Of a stretch of DNA of 64,000 nucleotides, positions 12,044-23,382 are shown piece by piece. The notes below the pieces were generated by a model. That model saw nothing but the letters and a program-made list of their open reading frames with translations, made no database searches and was not told the origin of the DNA. Made by a program: the position numbers and the translations under genes. The first letter of the stretch is position 1, and each line of letters opens with the position of its first letter. Origin of the DNA: Stenopsyche tienmushanensis (taxonomy: Eukaryota; Arthropoda; Insecta; Trichoptera; Stenopsychidae); contig WACJ01000104.1 in the NCBI GenBank assembly GCA_008973525.1, forward strand, positions 558,001 through 622,000. The letters are read 5' to 3'.

Positions 12044-12499
12044 CCGGGTTATATTTGAATCCCCCTCGTAGCAACTATATTTTTTTTGCATAATATTGAT
12101 AGATATTGGAAAAACGCCATATAAAATATCTGCATTAATAGAGTGAATCGAAATTGAATGTAACAATCAAGCAATTAAACCAAGAAGTTGGTTTCGCATC
12201 GAAACCGCACGCATTAAAATGATAAAAAGCACGTGTTTTTATTGTGTGTTTTTAATTAAAGTATTGCAGATGACAAAAATGACCCAATGACTTACATTTT
12301 TATCGCATTAAGATATGGTGATTAAATAAAATATCTAGTATCCGAACACATTCGAGTTGCCAGATTTGATAAATAGTGATAAGTGGATGCATTCCCCAGA
12401 CCCAAACTATGATATAGTGTTTAAAATGACAGAATAACTAAGTTCGTGGGATGACATATAGTTGGCGCCACTATTGATATATTCGTATGATTTTCAGTC

Positions 12500-12880
12500 T
12501 ACAAAATAGTTATGGGCTTTAAAGATATTAGAAGGCAGTGTATTCACCATTTTGCATCAAAATTTGTCCATGAGAAAACTCTCTTCGAAGTGGGTGCCGC
12601 ATTTATTCACACCCGATCAACGCGTCCACAATTCAGAGCGCTGTTTTAGAGCCGTTTCGGCGAAATAAAAATGTTTTCTACATGCGATATGTGACATTGG
12701 ATGAAACATGGATCCATCATTATACTCTAGAATCAAATCGGCAGTCAGCTGAGTGGATAGCAACCAGAGAAAACCACCCTAAAGGCTTGTTCAGACGAGG
12801 ACATAAAAACCTCAGGCAACAAAACGACAGACGTGGTAGTAGTGACCGCACGTTAATTCGGTACTATTTTTTGACCTCGT
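12500..12880 (+). pseudogene. Mariner transposase fragment
   Basis: Translated frames give LSSKWVPHLFTPDQR, then after a frameshift LDETWIHHYTLES (12700-12740), matching the mariner sequence blocks around the first catalytic aspartate (DETWIHHYTPE). Frameshifts and stops break it and both ends are missing. Decayed copy. Confidence 0.75.
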
Positions 12881-12889
12881 AATCTGAGG

Positions 12890-13110
12890 GCTGCCTATCT
12901 ACATCGAAAAGGCTTTCGACTTTGTCTGGCATTGCAGTCTGATTCAAAAAATGATATACCTTAATAATTAAAATGATCCAATATAAACAGAGCAACGTCA
13001 ATTCATCAGTCTGGGCAATATTTTAGGACCGCATATGTTTAATGCATTTTTAAACGAGCTACCAACATCATATTCATATTTACCGAGCACAGAGCAATAA
13101 ATTAGTTGTT
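12890..13110 (+). pseudogene. Jockey-like LINE reverse transcriptase fragment
   Basis: Two short blocks resemble non-LTR reverse transcriptase: IEKAFDFVWHCSLIQKM (12907-12957; compare the family's D-x-AFD-x-VWH block) and LGNILGPHMFNAFLNELP (13013-13068; compare G-x-LGP-x-LFN). The second lacks the usual GVPQGS start in frame. Heavily decayed, so clade is tentative. Confidence 0.6.
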
Positions 13111-13159
13111 GTAATGATATTGAAAGCAGCCTTTAAATAAATAAGGCGCTATGGATAGC

Positions 13160-13375
13160 AATATTTGAGAATATTTAGACGTGTAGGGGTACCTTTACAA
13201 CCCGATCTTGCCATCGATGTATAATGTATGATAAACGCAAGACTCTCTCCGTCTCTGTCTCCGATTTACAATTTCCGCACCCAATGTGTGATGTTGAATG
13301 AATGAAACGAATGTTCTTTCTGTAGCACTCGAGCCCGAGCGCATATATGCGTGACTCCTAATCAACGGGTTAACG
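13160..13375. repeat. Family D element, copy 1
   Basis: It starts AGAATATTTAGACGTGTAGG and ends CACTCGAGCCCGAGCGCATATATGCGTGA ... TAATCAACGGGTTAA (broken here for length). The same two landmarks occur together at 29633-29740; the second alone occurs at 20705-20755 and 34595-34646. The core GCATATATGC is palindromic. Non-coding MITE-like repeat of unknown class. Confidence 0.55.
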
Positions 13376-14327
13376 TGTTTTTGAATTGATAGTTTATAAT
13401 TTCGCTTCAGACAACGAAGACACAATCCAGCAAAAACCAGGAGCTCTTATCTAATCACAAGTACAATGGTTTATGGCATTTAAAAAGGTCACAATCTCCG
13501 AATCTCCACGCTTGACCACAAACGTGACGCACTAACAATACATTATTTCTTATTGCAGAATAACATTAAAATTGAAACTTTATTAAGTCTGCGACGCAAA
13601 AGAGCATATTAAAAAAATAATACAAAAAATTACCACATTCGTTTAGAAATCAATCTGGTCACGCATGTGAGTTTTGTAGGTTTTATAAATCACCACCAAT
13701 TAAATACGCACGTGATGGAACACAAGCCTTTGATAACGATGGATGTATGCAATATTTACGTTTTTTTTATATATAAAGATAATAAATTATCTCTACATTC
13801 TACAAACAAGAGCAATGATTGTACTAAAAACCAGTTTATTATTTGAACCAAAATGGTTTCAGATTATGGAAATTTACCACCCAAAATATTGAAACAGCAC
13901 GAAAAATGTGAAATTATGAAAAAATGACAAATAAATATATAGATCACGAAAACTACAGTATTTTTTGAGTTTCTGTAGTTTCTCAGCAGCCCAGTGACGT
14001 AGACGCTTAATTTTGTTTGCTTTTACAAACAGAGCTAACGCGTTCTGAAATCATCTTTGATCTTGAAATCGAACAAAATTTATGATGAAGACCTGAACAA
14101 ATTAAAATTAACTAGAAGTACACAGGTGTTGTAGTATTTTGATGAGAAACACCATTGAAAAGTTTGGCAAATTTGCCTATTTTATTGGATTAGTCACAAA
14201 ACACAGAATAAATATTAACAAAATGGCAGTTAATATGATTTTTGATTATTAAAAAACACGTTTTCTACTATTGATATATCACTAATACGACTTATTGCAT
14301 ACGGATAATATTTAAGACGGACCAAGT
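13376..14327. other. AT-rich intergenic DNA
   Basis: No gene, RNA or repeat with a second copy in the window was seen here. Confidence 0.4.
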
Positions 14328-14812
14328 GTTGGTATAGTGGCTTAGATCCTGGACTCTTGTTGCAAAGGTTCGGGTTCAAATCCAGATTGTGGAAAAAATT
14401 TTCACCGTACCAACAAATTTGGGAGATCAGAAATATTAATATTTCTGATCGATCGTCTCGATCCAGGTTTACCCTGATTTCCTGGATTAGAAAAAGTAAA
14501 TTCTGAGGCGATTAATAAAGTCGTGCAGGGACGCCCATGAGTGAGTAATTGAATTTGCAACAATAATTAAATTATCATTTATATATATAATGATAATTTC
14601 GCTACTCACTCATAGATTCTCTCCTCTCCTACTTTTCCAAATAATCCTATCCTTACTTTACCACGTGTGGAAGGCAACGGGAAACCACCACATTAAATCA
14701 TCTCCCAAGTAAGATCTCCTATGGAGATCACCCTATATCCGTTATCGGATATGACACATCAAAGATTCATGCTTTGATGGACGTCATAAGGATTTAAAAA
14801 AAAAAAAAAAAT
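14328..14812 (+). mobile_element. tRNA-derived SINE with poly(A) tail
   Basis: The head has RNA polymerase III promoter-like boxes: TTGGTATAGTGGCTTAGA (A box region, from 14331) and GGTTCGGGTTCAAATCC (B box, 14366-14382), spaced as in a tRNA-related SINE head. The body continues with GGGAGATCAGAAATATT and GGAAGGCAACGGGAAACCACC, and ends in about 15 A residues near 14796-14811. An AT palindrome (AATTATCATT-TATATATA-...) sits at about 14570-14598. A truncated relative of the body lies at 34903-34965. Confidence 0.75.
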
Positions 14813-14934
14813 ATTTAAGACTGAATGAAACTATATGCAAACATATTTCATATAAAAACTCAGTGCAAAGATAACGCATTCAAGAGTAGGGGCCGTTGTA
14901 AAAAAAAATGCATTGAAATATATATTTTCCCGGA

Positions 14935-15720
14935 TATATTGTTTTTCTGACACCAGTGGAATTATTTTGTTTCGAAGTTGGCGCACCTGGCGCGTAGGGG
15001 GGATCCTAACTGTTTGCTCGGTCGGTTTGTTTGGTCCCGCGTGTTTGTCGGCCATTTTGTTCAGTCACAGTAAATTCTTCCCAAGGAGAGGTCGTCACGC
15101 ACTCCCGCCAACTCACGTCGGAGCGGTATCAGCGAGGTCATCCGTTTTTTGACTTTGCAGAACAGTACCGACGCGAATATCCATTGGAAGCTCGTGGAAG
15201 TCTACGATAGTGATGTGATGAGTCGACAACGTGTCGTACTAATGTTATTTCTGACGAATTTCTGTAAAAAAATAAGTGCGAAATGGCGCTTGACGACCAT
15301 TACGAAGAATTTCCTGATGTTTCTTGAAGTCTCCTTGTTGATATTGTGTCGAAAAAACGTGGTTATAAGAAGTTGTGTGCGAGATGGGTACCCAGATTTT
15401 TTTCTGGGCTCAGTGGTGTTATACATCTTCCTCAGCCACCAAAAATATCAAGATTCAGCCGAAAAAAGGTCATAGCATCTGTTTTTTGGGACCGTAAGGG
15501 GGTCCTTTTGGTGGATTTTATACCTAAAGGACCCGCCTAGAAGGGGGATGCTGACCAGAGGGGTCAGAAAACGCCAGACTCCACACCACGCGAGCTTCAC
15601 AGGAACTGCTGACATCATTTGGATGGAATATTGTCATCCACTTCCCTATTCACCCAGCGTCTTTGAACAATCACCCATCGTGGAACTAAACTAAATGAGT
15701 TTTTGGATGGGAAACGTTTT
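14935..15720 (+). mobile_element. Internally deleted mariner-like element, copy 1
   Basis: The 5' part (TTTTGTTTCGAAGTTGGCGC ... CGCGTGTTTGTCGGCCATTT) matches the terminal inverted repeats of the element at 48645-49045. Coding remnants in shifting frames are EEFPDVS, KRGYKKLCARWVPRFF (15352-15400) and KVIASVFWDRKGVLLVDFIP (15465-15525), which are mariner transposase blocks; everything between WVP and KVIAS, including the first catalytic Asp, is missing. A similar deletion is present in the copy at 20820. Confidence 0.7.
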
Positions 15721-16115
15721 TCGGAAATTTTTTGAAGTATACTGTGAATTTTAATTAAATATAAGCATACTATAAATACATTTTGTTACCTTAATTTCTG
15801 GATGATCCTCGTATGTATCAACAGAAAGTTTGGATACGCCTATCATATTGTTTAGTTTTGTGCAAAACCACAACAATGAATGGTTGCAAACAATTTATTG
15901 TATCTTATTTTTAATGTCAAACCCCTCCAATCAACAATACATCATAATAGGCATTCGAATGCCAAAACAAACGTAATAAATCTCGCTAGCTGCTTGTACA
16001 ATGGTTATTGGGAATTTCTTGTCTTATTATTCTAAATTGCACAAAACATAATTTATTTTATTTATGGAGTGTTATATTACTATTTGATGTTTAAATAATA
16101 TAAGCATTTTTGCCG
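15721..16115 (+). repeat. 3' part of a duplicated segment (matches 21360-21755)
   Basis: Landmarks AAATATAAGCATACTATAAAT, TCTGGATGATCCTCGTATGT, AACAGAAAGTTTGGATACGC and CTCGCTAGCTGCTTGTACAA all recur in order at 21410-21740 with few changes. Together with the mariner part, the matching segment is about 1 kb. No coding potential seen. Confidence 0.65.
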
Positions 16116-16164
16116 TATTTAATTGATGAACTTCATAATGTCCCTACTTTTAAAAAGAGACTAC

Positions 16165-16507
16165 ATATATCCAACTGCGAGACTTCTGTTACGAACCCCC
16201 TCTTTAAGCACGATCTCGATTAGGCCAAAAAAAAGCAAAAAGAGGACATTTTCTTTGGCTTTTTTTGGACAGGCTCACAATTTATTCTATCATTTGCGAA
16301 AGCATCAGGTCTTCATTGGAAAGAAACGCTGTGAAAATTTTCATGGTTCCAATCGAATACTTCTAATGTTTTATTATAATAACAAAATGTAGTCTTAATA
16401 TGGCCGAGAAAATTAGTGTTCTCTTCGCTGTTGTCAAATGGGTTAAACGCTCGACAAAGTGGTCCGTCGTGCAGGGAGTCTCGCAGTTGGGATCACTTTC
16501 TCTCTAA
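16165..16507. mobile_element. Family E MITE (CCAACTGCGAGACT ends)
   Basis: The left end CCAACTGCGAGACTTCTG (16171) is inverted relative to the right end AGTCTCGCAGTTGGGATC (16478-16495). The motif TCTCGCAGTTGGGGTCCCTCTC recurs at 17492-17515, TCTCGCAGTTGGGTCCCTCT at 29028-29047 and a weaker copy at 49266, so this is a dispersed family. No transposase seen. Confidence 0.55.
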
Positions 16508-17229
16508 GAAACTTTTAATAAATATCTTGAACAACATTGTTATTGTTTCATCGTCAATGGACCATCTTTAATAACTCATAATATATATTATTGATGCCAA
16601 TTATAATTATTTAATGACCGGTTTCGGTTCTTTTCGGTTCACAATCATCCTTAGACTGGATCGTTTCAAACGAAATGCTTTAAATATACACCCTGCCAAG
16701 CATAAATATGAGAGCATATGAATTTGATAATAACAAAGTTATAAAAGCAATAAAGCTTTGATATCCATCAGTATTGGGCCCCAATTTTCAATGTTTTCCT
16801 GCATATTTTTCTAGGCTATAATTCATGAAAAATTGGCACTCTGTCAAAGTGGTCCTATTTTTAGTCATCCTCACACAAGTGAAAAAATGCGTATGTGGAA
16901 CAAGGTCATCGAGATGTTTGGACTATTATCGCATTTTCCTTATTCAACCATTTCATAATGTCTGCATAACGAGCCAGCAAGAGTGATATTTCGGTTCAGA
17001 TGTAATTGGTGAAACCTGTCGGACATGCACATTTTTTTGTCCAGCCAAAAAATAAATAAACGGATAGATAACCGGTCATGACCTGCATGCGACACGTGTA
17101 TAACGGCACGACCAACGTGTTATACTTCATAGAAAAAACAGCCTTGTTTTCAATGCTGAATGCTATCCAATAAAAAGATATAGAAGTTGGCAAACTGGCC
17201 GCCGATTTTTAAAATAGGAACGAAGGTTT
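16508..17229. other. Intergenic, no gene recognised
   Basis: 16595-16650 has GACCGGTTTCGGTTCTTTTC GGTTC, a type of motif common in insect repeats, but no second copy was found in the window. Nothing else stands out. Confidence 0.3.
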
Positions 17230-17525
17230 CCGAGTCTTAATCCAATCTCGGCAGTTGGATTTTTAATTAAAATTCTTGAGGTGGTCGCGCACCGGGGATT
17301 TACCCATGCGAGAAGATTGTTCATTGGATTCTCCGCACTCTGTGAAGCTGATTCTGAAAAGCCTTTGATTGCGGCGACTGTAATCTTTCTTCTTGGCAGG
17401 TTAAAAATGCCTTTAAGAATGAGTTATTTGAAAGCCTTGGCCGAAAAAAGATTGGAGAAATGGGGCTTTGAGGAAAATATTGATCGTCATAAGAAAGTCT
17501 CGCAGTTGGGGTCCCTCTCTTATTG
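17230..17525 (+). repeat. Family E related fragment
   Basis: It begins near CTCGGCAGTTGG (17247) and ends with GTCTCGCAGTTGGGGTCCCT (17491-17510). The 81-residue open frame inside ends in the repeat end itself (SQLGSLSY), so I do not treat it as a gene. Confidence 0.45.
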
Positions 17526-17677
17526 AAGTTGTCTTTTCTCTGTCAATGTTATTGTATCTTTCAGGCCATTTTTCAGATCCGAAAATTGAAAAGAACGCGT
17601 ATGCTATCTGATCCGACTACAATATAGGGCGCATCTTGAGGGTCATGACTCTTGAACAATGCATTAAAATCCCAGAA

Positions 17678-17818
17678 GTTGTCGCAAAGACTGGGATCTC
17701 ACTGGGACCATTTAAAGCTCACCGGCAAAACGAATAGGATGGATGTTATTGAGTAGGATGGGTACCGCATGCTTTGACTGAACACACAACCGAATAACCC
17801 CGGATTGACTGTAAAAAT
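17678..17818 (+). repeat. Dispersed repeat family F, copy 2
   Basis: Shares CAAAGACTGGGATC, CAAAACGAATAGGATGGATGTT, GAGTAGGATGGGTACC and GATTGACTGTAAAAA with 540-770. Confidence 0.6.
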
Positions 17819-17853
17819 AATATTTTGTGCATATGGTGGGATAAAATCTTATA

Positions 17854-18240
17854 TCTAAAAATTAATTCTTGTTTGTTCGTATGTAATGCGCTGCCATACC
17901 ATTCATCAAATTGCGACAAAACTTCGTCCACTCATTGCCAATGATTGCGCGAGTAACATAAGTATAGTCTAATATACAAAAATAAAAGTTTGTTCGTATT
18001 TAATGCGCTGCCATACCGTTCATTCGATTGCGATAAAACTTTGCCAACTTATTGTTTGCACTTTCTCAAATAATATAGGTATAGTACAATTAGCTTATAG
18101 TATGTTTGTTCATATTTATAATAAAACCAACAAAATAAAATAAATTTCATTCTTTCTATAATTCCTAATAAAAGAAGATAACTCTTTCAAATTTCAAACG
18201 AGGTAGGGAATAATTTTTTTTAAATATTAAGTACACGAAC
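17854..18240 (+). mobile_element. Helitron-like sequence with two 5'-type ends in tandem
   Basis: Two head-to-tail units start at 17854 (TCTAAAAATTAATTCTTG) and 17968 (TCTAATATACAAAAATAAAA), each followed by TTTGTTCGTAT-TAATGCGCTGCCATACC-TTCATC/TCG-ATTGCGA-AAAACTT. Helitron-related elements of insects commonly open with TC and such a stretch. The whole 390-base segment is repeated in inverted orientation at 32090-32406. No 3' hairpin is seen here. Confidence 0.5.
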
Positions 18241-18353
18241 ACTCTTTGGTCCTCCTAATATTTAAAACTTGACTTGACTCAATTATTTGTTGCCTAATGC
18301 CACAAAGCAGTAACTAAAATCGAAACGTTTAGATTCGGTCGGTCTATGCTTCA

Positions 18354-18430
18354 TTGGTGTCAGAAGTGGGATAAAGCGGTGGAGCGGCAGAGCCCTCGTG
18401 CGGCGCTCCGCTTCCACGTGCTCGCCGAGG
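18354..18430 (+). repeat. LTR-retrotransposon primer-binding and leader remnant
   Basis: CATTGGTGTCAGAAGTGGGA followed by GC-rich leader (GCGGTGGAGCGGCAGAGCCC) parallels the PBS and leader after the LTR at 6786. No LTR is readable upstream. The leader breaks off at about 18430, where mariner-derived sequence begins. Confidence 0.5.
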
Positions 18431-18575
18431 TGATTGCGCTGTACATCGCATATTGACTGAAATTTTGTACATGAGAAAGCTGTGTGCATGGTGGGTGCTG
18501 CGTTTGCTCACAATGCAACATAAACAGCATCGTGTGAATGTTTCGATCGAATGTTTGGAGATGATTTGTTATGGG
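18431..18575 (+). pseudogene. Mariner transposase fragment
   Basis: The plus strand reads LTEILYMRKLCAWWVLRLLT followed by MQHKQHRVNVSIECLEM, matching the mariner helix-turn-helix linker block (RKLCARWVPRLLT). About 45 codons only. Related fragments are at 23500 and 50950 on the minus strand. Confidence 0.65.
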
Positions 18576-19660
18576 CAGGCATGTCTACATCAATAATACC
18601 CTAAATTGATTTTAAAGATCATACTATGATCTTGTTTGAAGATAGACCCTGACCCAATAGTAATTATTGAGCTAGACAAAATACAACAAATTGGGTCACA
18701 CAATTGGAAAGAACAAAATCCGGTAGCAACCAGACTAATACAATTGGCGTCGTTATGTATTTTTTGATGTTGTAATAATCAACATCCATTAGCAGACGAT
18801 GTAGAATGTCGCCAGGAAGAATTTCTTCGGAATTCGATCAGACATGCTAAACTTCCATAAAGGCGAAGAACCTCGGGCTGTGCTATTTTTAACGCGGAAT
18901 GTCATGGATACAGCATAAAAATGTCTGCACATATTTATTTTCGAAATGCTTGCAGATTTTAAGGCTGCATGTTAGCATGTTTGTTTTTATAATGCGTAAG
19001 CATAACCGGTTATTTGCAGTCTTCCAAATGAAATTAAAAATAAAAGATTACAAGTTACGGCCCACTGTGAGACAGTGACCTTCGAAGGCCGTCCATGGCA
19101 GTGTTTCTGAAAATTAATGCTAAAAGAAATTTAGCACAAATCGAATATGATTTCATATTTGGACAGCCCGCCCGGAAAAGGGGACGAAGCAAAATATTTA
19201 ATTCAATAAAGTTGAAGGACATTCCGCAAACATCCGCATTGTGCGGCCTTGAGACATGTGCGAAGGGCTCAAGGCCCCACAGCAGACCCATTTCGAGAGC
19301 CTCCCTTATTATTAATACGCACTTTCAACCCCTCCATGCGTACATTAAACCTAGAGAATACCTTCGGAACCGGGGAATTTTCGCTCCCCTAAATATTAAC
19401 AGGCTTAAAATGAATGCGGCCAACGCGAGAAAGGGTGGCGAATCTAAATTCCAACATAAATGAAGTCCCACAAAATCAAAATTTTTGAGAGCATCTGAAA
19501 ATGGGCTTAATTATCTCAGCAGTGAGCTAAATTAGCAGTCAACTAATTGCGTATGGTAATTAAGTAAATTACAAGATATTAACACTTTCTTGCGTGAGGG
19601 CATCGAATGCCATCTGTATCATGTCATATAATACCCCCAAGGTTCATATTACTATGCATA
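18576..19660. other. Intergenic; one unassigned open frame
   Basis: A 122-codon open frame at 19095-19463 (plus) has basic, low-complexity-free sequence that I cannot assign to any family, and a 78-codon frame overlaps it on the other strand. No splice or initiation support. Treated as non-coding. Confidence 0.3.
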
Positions 19661-19986
19661 TGGGTGTTTCTCAGTAAGCTGGACAACTTGTTGCCTCAGG
19701 CCAATATTGTATGAAATCACTTTTACATTGCTTAAAAACAGTTCCCTGGCGTGTCAACAAAGCGATATATTTACAATAGATTAAGTCAATTGAAACAATA
19801 ACTTTGGGAATCAATCAAATCGTATGATTATTTGAACAATATTAGATGATTGTTAACTAGATTGATACAAATGTTTATACAATTATAAAGTGAACTATGC
19901 CTCAGCATTTTATAAACAGTCCTCTTGTCAATTGTCCAGTTTATTGCGTTTACTTGACTTGCCCAGTTCACTGAGAAACGCCCAAA
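19661..19986. mobile_element. MITE with GGGTGTTTCTCAGTAAGCTGG ends
   Basis: The left end GGGTGTTTCTCAGTAAGCTG matches the reverse complement of the right end (GGGCGTTTCTCAGTGAACTG) with three differences. About 325 bases, no coding sequence. A half copy with GGGGGTTTCTCAGTAAAC lies at 45198. Confidence 0.6.
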
Positions 19987-20819
19987 TGCATGTCTCCAAA
20001 TAACGACCCGTTCCGGATATTTGAGCGAATAAAATCCCCATTCGACGCACGAAGAAATATTTCCATTTTCACAGAGGGCCTTGTAATATCTCGACCTTGT
20101 TGTTTGAGATCAAATTACACCACGAGACGAACTTCTTGAGGGTCATTTCTGATATCATTCGTTTTAAGATGGGTCAAATCGCGAGGACCATGTATTTGTC
20201 AGACTACGCAAGTGAACGATATGGGGTAACATTGTGTTGGGTTTGCAGATTAACATGCCAAAAGAAAACCAATTAGCGAAAAAATGTTAAATTGCCCGAG
20301 GATCATACATCCATAAATGCTAAATTGCGTGGTACAAATTTGGGGGGAATGCATAATTTTTGACGGTAATGAGGCGAAGCCGCGATTGTCAGATTTGTCA
20401 TCGTCTTCCCTGGGTTTTCCATGTATTTTTTTGCATGTTTTAGACATATTTTAGATTCAAATCTGAAACCGAACGTCAAGGCTTCAGCGATTGGAGGTTG
20501 AGGATAGAAGAAAATGGTGAAACGTGTCATTTATGGCCAGGGTTCTCAGATTTTATGCTTCTTGATTTCCAATCCCAACTCCAACACAAGTTTAATTTTG
20601 TGCTGTATTAAAAAATGGTATTGTAGAAATGATGATTTGAGAATCAGTTGATGGAAGAATGCTTTTGAAGGAATTATGGACTCAATGTGCGAGAATACTA
20701 TTCTGTACCATTCGAGTCCGAACGCATATATGCGCAATCACTCATCAGCGGGATAGGTACGAGGGTCATCTAGTTAAGGTTCATCAAGTAAGGTACTGAG
20801 GCCAGGGGATTTTTGGTTT
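19987..20819. other. Intergenic with a family D end
   Basis: At 20705-20755 lies ATTCGAGTCCGAACGCATAT ATGCGCAATCACTCATCAGCGG, a family D terminus. The remainder shows no gene; open frames on the minus strand at 20250-20737 are short, overlap one another and lack family resemblance. Confidence 0.4.
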
Positions 20820-21360
20820 TGGTTTTTAACAGTCAGTTTGTTTGATCCCGCGTGTTTGTCGGCCATTTTGTTCAGCCACAGTAAATTCTTCCCATGGAGA
20901 GGTCATCATCAGAGCGGGCGATCATCAGTGATTTCTGATGAACTTATGCAAAAAATTGAAGAACAACAACGTATGATGTTTTACGACCTTCGCGAAGAAT
21001 TTCCTGATATTTCTTGAAGTATCCTTGGTGATATTGTATCGGAAAAACTTGGTTACAGAAGTTGTATGTGAATTGGTTACCCAGAATGCTCACCGAAAAG
21101 ATCAAGATTCAGCCGAAAAAAGTCATGGCATCTGTTTTTTGGGACCGTAAGGGGGTCCTTTTGGTGGATTTTATACCTAAAAGACCCGCCTAGAAGGGGG
21201 ATGCTGACCAGAGGGGTCAAAAAACGCCAGACTCCACACCACGCGAGCTTCACAGGAACTGCTGACATCATTTGGATGGAATATTGTCATCCACTCCCCT
21301 ATTCACCCGATTTGGCGTCTTCTAACAATCACCTATCGTGGAACTAAACTAAATGAGTTT
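20820..21360 (+). mobile_element. Internally deleted mariner-like element, copy 2
   Basis: Matches 15020-15720: GTTTGTCGGCCATTTTGTTC, GAAGAATTTCCTGATATTTC, a KLGYRSCM-like remnant, then directly KVMASVFWDRKGVLLVDFIP (21113-21175) and GGGATGCTGACCAGAGGGGT. The transposase centre is missing, as in copy 1. Later parts retain LNEFLGGKRF-like text, the end of a mariner transposase. 21361-21755 continues the match to copy 1. Confidence 0.7.
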
Positions 21361-21755
21361 TTGGGTGGGAAACGTTTTTTGGAAAATTTGTGTAGTATAC
21401 TGTGAATTTCAATTAAATACAAGCATACTGTACATACATTTTGTTACATTATTTTCTGGATGATCCTCGTATGTATCAACAGAAAGTTTGGAAACGCCTA
21501 TCATATTGTTTAGTTTTATGCAAAACCACAACAATGAATAGTCGCAAACAATTTATTTTATCTTATTTTTAATGCCAAAACCCTTCCAATCAACAATACA
21601 TCATAATATGCATTCGAATGTCAAAACAAACGTAATAAATCTCGCTAGCTGCTTGTACAATGGTTATTGGGAATTTCTTGTCTCATAACTCTAAACTCAT
21701 AACAAAACACAATTCATTTTATTTATTAAGTGTTATATTACTATTTGTTGTTTAA
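21361..21755 (+). repeat. 3' part of the duplicated segment (matches 15721-16115)
   Basis: Same ordered landmarks as the partner segment. The match stops close to TATTACTATTTGTTGTTTAAA on both sides. Confidence 0.65.
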
Positions 21756-22733
21756 AAGATGATTTCCATCAAGGGAGTGCATTTTGTCATTATAAAACAA
21801 GATAGGACTGAGACTTTGAAGGACAGAAAAAGACCGGGCCGCCCAAAATATACTTCGGATGCTGATAACTTATTATATTTACGTTCATAGAAAGCATCAT
21901 CTTACAGCTCTTCAGTTTGCTGCAAAATTGAATGACACTAGATCCTCTAAAGTGTTATCTGGAGTTTCTGAAGTGGAAAAACAAAAACAAAAAGTTTAGG
22001 ACGCGAGAATATTGATGGACGAAATATGATCTGCTCTTCTGTCCGACCATTGTAGTTCCATGCATCTTGGAATGCTTTGGTTCAATCCGTAGCCTTCACA
22101 AGCACAAATAATCAATTTATAGTAGCAGGTGGTCATGTGTAACTTTATAGGGTTGTCAGTTTTACACCAGCTCTATGACTTTCATGTCGTAAATGCTTCC
22201 GTAGGGGAGATGTGGAAGGATGCAGTACGTTACAAGAAATGTCTAAACGTATCCTTCTGATGAAAGTACCTTCAGAGCCTTCTTCTTGAGGCTCTCCAAA
22301 TAGAACTCTAAAAGTTCCTTGCAAAATCCAAGTAACAATATTTTCCTTACCACTCAAGGGAAACAATTTAGCGAGTTGCCGTTAACTAAATTATCATTTT
22401 TCAAGATACGTCTGTATATAGTAAATAGTACAATCGCCCAGGGTCTTACGTTTGTTGATGCCACAGTCATGGTTATACTTACCTTACTCAATACCAGATA
22501 ATGTGACCGCGGTAACCTTAAATTAACAACACTTCAAATATATAATTGCCAGAATGGTTTACCGCCAAGATAATTGCTAATTTTAATACGTACTAATAGG
22601 GAAATATCTCAATGTGTCAACATGCATTTAAGATCATGTGATAAGGGGGACTTTACCCCTTTACTTATGAATTTTTAAAGATTCAATTAAACGTCCAATG
22701 AAGTTTTATGAACATGAAAATAATCCGCAGAGG
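21756..22733. other. Intergenic; one small shared repeat
   Basis: 21757-21850 (GATGATTTCCATCAAGGGAG, TTTGAAGGACAGAAAAAGAC CGGGCCGCCCAAAATA) recurs at 32650-32745. The motif resembles the N-terminal region of Tc1-type transposase genes but is too short to call. Nothing else recognised. Confidence 0.4.
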
Positions 22734-22789
22734 TTAAATCTGGTGAATAGGATGCATGAGGAAGAAATTCGAACTCATGCATATCTTCC

Positions 22790-23030
22790 GTCTCTCTTTA
22801 GACGCAATGTCTGAATTTAAGAGCACCATCTTCTGTGACGTTGCGAACACATTGCGTCTGAACAACCGATCGCTTCTTGCGCGTGCAACGTTGTCGATAT
22901 GGCGATGATGCGCAGGAGACGGGAGTTGTGAGGAGTCATCGGATAGCCTTGACTGCGGGAGGACGTCCTTCCCGCGACCAGATCTCTCCATCGTGATCAA
23001 TAAAGAAGTTATCTAAGATGAGAGATTGAT
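22790..23030 (+). repeat. LTR-like or retroelement end fragment
   Basis: GGAGACGGGAGTTGTGAGGAG and GATCAATAAAGAAGTTATCTA resemble AGAGATGGGAGTCGTGAGAG and CATCAATAAAGAAATCAGTA at 31950-32012. Both contain AATAAA followed by GAA. This arrangement fits the R region of an LTR, but no terminal TG/CA pair could be placed. Confidence 0.35.
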
Positions 23031-23382
23031 TGTTCCTCTGTTTAGCGGGTAGGTGTTAGACTCCCGTGGGTAACGGTCGAACTCCTGAGGCAATGATGTG
23101 GAGTATAAGCAACCTCGACGGTTTGCTCATCAAACGCTGCAGGGACAGCCCAGCTAGTATGAGTTGTGCATGCAGCTCCCCCGTACTGCGTACCCGTAAA
23201 ATGGAATGTGAAACTGCTGATTACAGAAGTAAGTGGAATTTGTAAGAGGTGGGCATCTAGAAGCTTTGCGCGTTTCTTGTTGGACCAAAAGAGCGGTGGA
23301 AGAAATTCTCTGAGTGGCTAGTCCGGGGAAACTCGGAATAGATTGCAAAGTGGCGCCTCTAGTAGTGCTTGTTTAGAAGACT

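Noticed and set aside
14328..14400. A functional tRNA gene
   Set aside because: The A and B boxes are present but the sequence cannot fold into a full cloverleaf with a plausible acceptor stem, and SINE body plus poly(A) follow.
17281..17526. 81-codon plus-strand frame as a gene
   Set aside because: Its C-terminus is encoded by the family E repeat end, so the frame is a chance product of the repeat.
17854..18090. CRISPR-like direct repeats
   Set aside because: Only two long diverged units in a eukaryotic transposon setting; no regular short repeats with spacers.
19095..19463. 122-codon plus-strand frame as a new gene
   Set aside because: No recognised domain, an opposing frame overlaps it, and it lies among repeats; no intron or initiation support.
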